In this document: in pieces, positions 60,547-64,000 of the stretch
Position numbering within the stretch: the stretch's first letter is position 1
Layout: each line of letters begins with the position of its first letter
Assembly: GCF_014648175.1 (NCBI RefSeq)
Contig: NZ_BMQP01000042.1
Location: forward strand, 1 to 64,000
Direction: 5' to 3'
Origin: Planobispora rosea
Lineage (GTDB): Bacteria; Actinomycetota; Actinomycetes; Streptosporangiales; Streptosporangiaceae
Length of the DNA: 64,000 nucleotides
The notes under the pieces: generated by a model
What the model was told of the DNA's origin: nothing
The model's database searches: none
What the model saw: only the letters and a program-made list of their open reading frames with translations
Position numbers and translations under genes: made by a program

Positions 60547-62640
60547 ATGCCCCTGGACCGGAGGGAGACGGGCAACCTGCCGGCGGAGACCACTCGCCTG
60601 GTCGGCCGCCGGGCGGAGCTGGCCGAGCTGCGGCGGTTGTGCGAGCGGTCGCGGCTGGTGACGGTGACCGGGCCGGGCGGGGTGGGAAAGACCCGCCTGG
60701 CACTGCGCGCCGTCGCCGAGATGGCCCCGGACCTGGCCGACGGGGCCTGGTGGGTGACGTTGTCGCCGCTGGAGCTGGGCGCCTCGCTGCCGTACGCCAT
60801 CGCTGAGGCGCTGTGGCTGGTCAACCAGACCACCGACCCGATGATCGAGGTGCTGGCCGACTACCTGGCAGGCCGGGAGGCGCTGCTGCTGTGGGACACC
60901 TGCGAGCACCTGGCCGAGGCGTGCGCGCCGGTCGCCGAGCGCCTGCTGGCCGCCGCGCCGGGCCTGCGCATTCTGGCCACCAGCCGCCGCCGTCTGGGCG
61001 CGCCCTCCGAGGAGACCTTCGCCCTGGAGCCGCTGTCGGTCGAGGACGGGGACGCCGTGGCGTTGCTCGCCGAACGGGCGGCCGAGGCACTGCCCGGCTT
61101 CGCCGTCACCGTGCGCAACCGGCAGGCCGTGCTGCGCATCTGCCGGCGGCTGGAGGGGCTGCCGCTGGCCATCGAGCTGGCCGCCGCCCGGCTGGGGGAG
61201 TGGCCGCTGGAGCAGCTGGCCGCGCGGCTGGATGATCGCTTCGCCGCGCTGGAGACCGAGGCCGCCGCCTACTCCGCCGACCCGCCCTGGCATCAGGCCC
61301 TGCGCACCGCGATCGGGTGGAGCCACCAGTGGTGCAGCCCGGCCGAGCGGTTGCTCTGGGCCCGGCTGTCGGTTTTCGCGGGTTCCTTCGAGGCGGACGC
61401 GGCGGCACAGGTGTGCGCCGACGCCCACCTGCCCGCCGCGCGGATTCCGGACCTGCTGACCGCGCTGACCGACAAGTCCCTGCTCACCTGGACGCTCACC
61501 GGCGACGGGGAGCGCTACCGGATGCTGGACACCCTCCGTGAATTCGGCGCGTTCTGGCTGGCGCAGCTGGGCGAGCACGACAGGATGCGGCGCCGGCACC
61601 GCGACCACTACCGCACGCTGGCCCGTCAGGGCGCCGCCGCCTGGATGGGGCCTGAGCAGTTCGCCTGGTACGACCGGGTCACCGCCGAGCTGGACAACCT
61701 GCGCGCCGCGCTGGAGTTCGCCCTGGCCGAACCGGAGGAGCACTGCGCCGCGGAGCTGGCCGGCAACCTGTGGTTCTGCTGGATCTGCTGCGGGTTCCCC
61801 CAGGAGGGCCGGCACTACCTGGAGCGGGCGCTGGCCGTCGACACCGAACTCAGCCCGGAGCGCACGCAGGCTCTGTGGGCCTGCGGCATGGTCCTGGTGG
61901 CGTTGGGCGACGGCGAGGGCGCCCGGACCCGGGGCGCCGAATGCGTCGCCGCGGCCGAGAGCCTCGGCGACGCCCGGCTGAGGGAGCACGGCCTGATGAC
62001 GGCCGTGTCCGCGATGCTGCTCGACGACCCGGCCCGAGGACCGGCCTCACACGACCATAGGATCGCCGAGATACCACTGCGGGAGGACGAGCTGACCCTG
62101 CCCCCGATCTCGGCCCGGCAGGCCCGCGCCATCATGCTCACCGCCGCCGGCCGTACCGACGAGGCCGTCGCCGCGCTGCAGGACCTGCGCGCCGTCTGCG
62201 CACGGTACGGCGAGCGCTGGGCGCGCGCCTACTGCGAGGCGTTCCTCGCCCGAGCCGAGCTGGCCCGCGGTTCGCCCCACGCCGCAGACGTCTACGCCCG
62301 GTCGTCGCTGGAGGTCAGGCACCGGTTACGCGACCGCCTCGGTGCGGCGATGGCCCTCGACGTGCTCGCCTGCGCCGCGGCCGACACGGGCCGTGCCGAA
62401 CGGGCGGCCTGGTTGCTCGGCCTGGCCCAGCGACTCTGGGACACCCTGGGCAGGCCGCAGGCCGGCATCCCCGAATGGGTCGCCGCCCGCCAGGCCTGCG
62501 AGAAACAGGCGCTCGGCGCCCTGGGGGATCACGCCTACCGGCGGGCCTTCCGGTCCGGTCACGGCACCGACCTCGACACCGGTGTCGCCTACGCCCTCAG
62601 TGATCTCGACGTCCGTCCGCCACGGCCCACCGGCACGTGA
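60547..62640 (+). CDS. ATPase-TPR regulator lacking a DNA-binding domain
   Basis: A 697-residue protein of the STAND/AfsR-LuxR-like ATPase group. P-loop VTVTGPGGVGKTRLALRA near residue 40, then the Walker B-like REALLLWDTCEHLAEACAPV, ATSRRRLGAPSEE, and LEGLPLAIELAAARLGEW; a long alpha-helical repeat region follows (YLERALAVDTELSPERTQAL, RAIMLTAAGRTDEAVAAL). Relatives normally add an N-terminal SARP or C-terminal LuxR-type HTH; neither is visible here, and the end YALSDLDVRPPRPTGT has no helix-turn-helix. It may act by binding another regulator, such as the GAF-ANTAR protein 171 bp upstream. ATG 60547 preferred over GTG 60538. Confidence 0.82.
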   Translation: MPLDRRETGNLPAETTRLVGRRAELAELRRLCERSRLVTVTGPGGVGKTRLALRAVAEMAPDLADGAWWVTLSPLELGASLPYAIAEALWLVNQTTDPMIEVLADYLAGREALLLWDTCEHLAEACAPVAERLLAAAPGLRILATSRRRLGAPSEETFALEPLSVEDGDAVALLAERAAEALPGFAVTVRNRQAVLRICRRLEGLPLAIELAAARLGEWPLEQLAARLDDRFAALETEAAAYSADPPWHQALRTAIGWSHQWCSPAERLLWARLSVFAGSFEADAAAQVCADAHLPAARIPDLLTALTDKSLLTWTLTGDGERYRMLDTLREFGAFWLAQLGEHDRMRRRHRDHYRTLARQGAAAWMGPEQFAWYDRVTAELDNLRAALEFALAEPEEHCAAELAGNLWFCWICCGFPQEGRHYLERALAVDTELSPERTQALWACGMVLVALGDGEGARTRGAECVAAAESLGDARLREHGLMTAVSAMLLDDPARGPASHDHRIAEIPLREDELTLPPISARQARAIMLTAAGRTDEAVAALQDLRAVCARYGERWARAYCEAFLARAELARGSPHAADVYARSSLEVRHRLRDRLGAAMALDVLACAAADTGRAERAAWLLGLAQRLWDTLGRPQAGIPEWVAARQACEKQALGALGDHAYRRAFRSGHGTDLDTGVAYALSDLDVRPPRPTGT

Positions 62641-62696
62641 CGGACGGCCTGTCGCCATTCGGCTCCGTCGTTCCAGGCTCCTCCCGAGTGTCGTGG

Positions 62697-63923
62697 TCAG
62701 TGGTCCGGGTTGTTGGTCAGCGGGATCTCGATGCTGATCGGTCGTGCCTCGGAGAGGTAGACCAGGACGATCTTGCGAAGGAGCTCGTCGAAGAGCCAGT
62801 AGACGTTCTCCGTCCCCGGGAACGTCTTGAGCGTGCCTTCGCGGACGGCGATGAAGGGCTCCCAGAGCGTGTTGAGGATCCCGTCCCAGAACGGATACCT
62901 GGAGATCTTCAGCCACCCGGCGATCTGGTCGCCGAGCAGGAAGCGCGTGAACGCGCCGAGGACGCGCTTGCTGAGGATGCCGGCGTCGATCGCGGCGCCG
63001 AGGTTGAGGAGGATGTCGGCCAGTTTGACGCCCTCGGGCGTCGGGGCCAGCACCGGGTCCAGGACCTGTCGGGCCTGGGAGTCGGCTTCCTGCCACGACG
63101 CGGGGATGTACTCGTTCTTGATGCCGAGCAGGTGCGCGGCCAGCTGCCACGAGTGCAGGAAGGCCGCGGACTCGTGGGCGGGGATCGGCACCCTCCAGGC
63201 GGTCAGGTTCTTCATGACGGTCGTGGGAAGGCTGTGCCAGGTGACCATCATGTCGGCCTGGCTGATCGGGATCTCCTCGTCGGCGGCCCGCTGCCAGTGC
63301 GGGGACTTCGGCAGCAGGTGGCGCACGGCGGCGTGCACCAGCCGGGTCTTGACGCAGGTCACGATCATCTCGCCGTCGGCGTCGTAGGCCTTCCGGGACC
63401 CGATGTCGTACCCGAGCTTGGCGGTCTTGGAGATGCGGTCCTTCATGTCCGCGCCGCCCTTGGAGTAGTAGACCGCGCGTGCCTCCTTGGGGATGACCGT
63501 GCTCATCATGCCGCTGGCGAAGCCGTACAGCACGCCGAGGTAGATCCCCCGCTTGTCGTTGAACTCGACCGCGGTGGCGAGCTTGCCCCGGTCGGCCCAC
63601 GGCGGCAGCTGACGGGCCCGCTCCATGAAGTCCCGCAGGTCCGCCGGGAGCCCGGCCGGCAGCGGCTGGCCGTTCTTGGTCCAGGTCCGCAGCAGCCGGT
63701 TGACCTCGGGTACGGCGCCGCGGTCGATCAGTGAGGCGACCAGCGGGTCGGCCTCCTCGTCCCAGACCCATCGCGGGTCGGCGCCCGCCCCGGTGCCCGC
63801 CACCGAGCCGCTGGGGGACCAGGTCCACACGCGTGCCTGTGCGGGGGTGGCGACGCTCAGCGCACCGATGGCGCCCAGTGTCCCCCCCGCCTTCAGCATG
63901 TCGCGTCTGCTGAGTTTGCCCAT
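62697..63923 (-). CDS. lcp: Rubber oxygenase, latex clearing protein (Lcp)
   Basis: A 408-residue Tat-exported b-type haem oxygenase (DUF2236 family) that cleaves poly(cis-1,4-isoprene) to oligo-isoprenoid aldehydes and ketones. Twin Arg at residues 6-7 (LSRRDMLKAGG) and a hydrophobic stretch form the Tat signal. Family blocks: VEFNDKRGIYLGVLYGFASG, RISKTAKLGYDIGSRKAYD, RLVHAAVRHLLPKSPHW, in which His197 corresponds to the haem ligand near position 198 of the Streptomyces K30 enzyme, and ADMMVTWHSLP. ATG 63923 has GGAGGAA 8 nt upstream. It stands alone; an operator candidate lies at 63964-63998. Confidence 0.92.
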   Translation of the reverse strand: MGKLSRRDMLKAGGTLGAIGALSVATPAQARVWTWSPSGSVAGTGAGADPRWVWDEEADPLVASLIDRGAVPEVNRLLRTWTKNGQPLPAGLPADLRDFMERARQLPPWADRGKLATAVEFNDKRGIYLGVLYGFASGMMSTVIPKEARAVYYSKGGADMKDRISKTAKLGYDIGSRKAYDADGEMIVTCVKTRLVHAAVRHLLPKSPHWQRAADEEIPISQADMMVTWHSLPTTVMKNLTAWRVPIPAHESAAFLHSWQLAAHLLGIKNEYIPASWQEADSQARQVLDPVLAPTPEGVKLADILLNLGAAIDAGILSKRVLGAFTRFLLGDQIAGWLKISRYPFWDGILNTLWEPFIAVREGTLKTFPGTENVYWLFDELLRKIVLVYLSEARPISIEIPLTNNPDH

Positions 63924-63963
63924 GCCGTCGTTCCTCCTTCTCGCGAGGTCGAGATCACTTGCT

Positions 63964-63998
63964 GATACGATGAAACAAACAATGAATCTCTGTATCAC
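63964..63998. promoter_or_regulatory. Possible operator of the rubber oxygenase gene
   Basis: TGATAC (63964-63969) and GTATCA (63993-63998) are inverted arms 23 bp apart, 41 bp upstream of the start codon. TetR-type repressors (LcpR) are known to control lcp genes in some actinomycetes; a match here is inferred. The window ends 2 bp further on. Confidence 0.4.
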
Positions 63999-64000
63999 TC

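Overview
The window is very GC-rich DNA with strong G/C in third codon positions, GTG and TTG starts, and many genes overlapping by 1-4 bases (TGATG, ATGA, GTGA). Together with Tat-exported cholesterol and rubber oxygenases, IdeR/DmdR-type iron boxes, an ANTAR regulator and LGFP repeats, this points to a filamentous actinomycete, plausibly Streptosporangiaceae-like. The family is inference.

Layout. 1-9123: a mannoside-utilisation locus. It has the end of a LacI-type repressor and, on the other strand, an ABC importer (binding protein and two permeases), beta-mannosidase, ROK sugar kinase, a GH1 glycosidase reduced by internal deletion, and mannose-6-phosphate isomerase. A perfect LacI-type palindrome (9110-9123) precedes the operon. 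9376-21569: mixed genes: Baeyer-Villiger monooxygenase, TetM/OtrA-like ribosomal protection GTPase with a structured leader, cholesterol oxidase, AhpD-like protein, Rossmann dehydrogenase, AlkZ-type DNA glycosylase, and a divergent SDR/TetR pair with its operator. 21781-27219: iron-siderophore uptake and release (FecB-like binding protein, FhuB-like fused permease, Fes-like esterase, M20 amidohydrolase) around two iron boxes; no ATPase gene is present. 27335-29049: an Rpn-like nuclease and a frameshifted membrane-protein gene.

29036-42273: an eight-gene catechol siderophore operon behind an iron box. EntA, EntC, EntB and EntE homologues make and activate 2,3-dihydroxybenzoate. A free-standing aryl carrier protein hands it to a C-A-T-C-A-T-TE synthetase whose second A domain carries the textbook threonine code. 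MbtH and an MFS exporter follow. The product is probably a trilactone of DHB-(basic amino acid)-Thr, in the bacillibactin/griseobactin class. 42520-46038: membrane protein, secreted hydrolase, secreted protein and a Rieske oxygenase.

46417-58712: a second assembly line of two synthetases (C-A-T-C-A-T and C-A-T-TE). The last polypeptide ends in a full MFS transporter domain. The first A domain reads as glycine; the other two share a code I cannot assign. A Fur/Zur-like palindrome lies upstream instead of an iron box. This is the most novel part of the window. 58702-64000: LGFP secreted protein, GAF-ANTAR regulator, ATPase/TPR regulator without a DNA-binding domain, and a rubber oxygenase (Lcp) with a putative operator.

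Short tandem repeats with periods of 9, 12, 15, 27 and 39 bp recur both between genes and in frame inside genes. No tRNA, rRNA, CRISPR array or insertion sequence was recognised.
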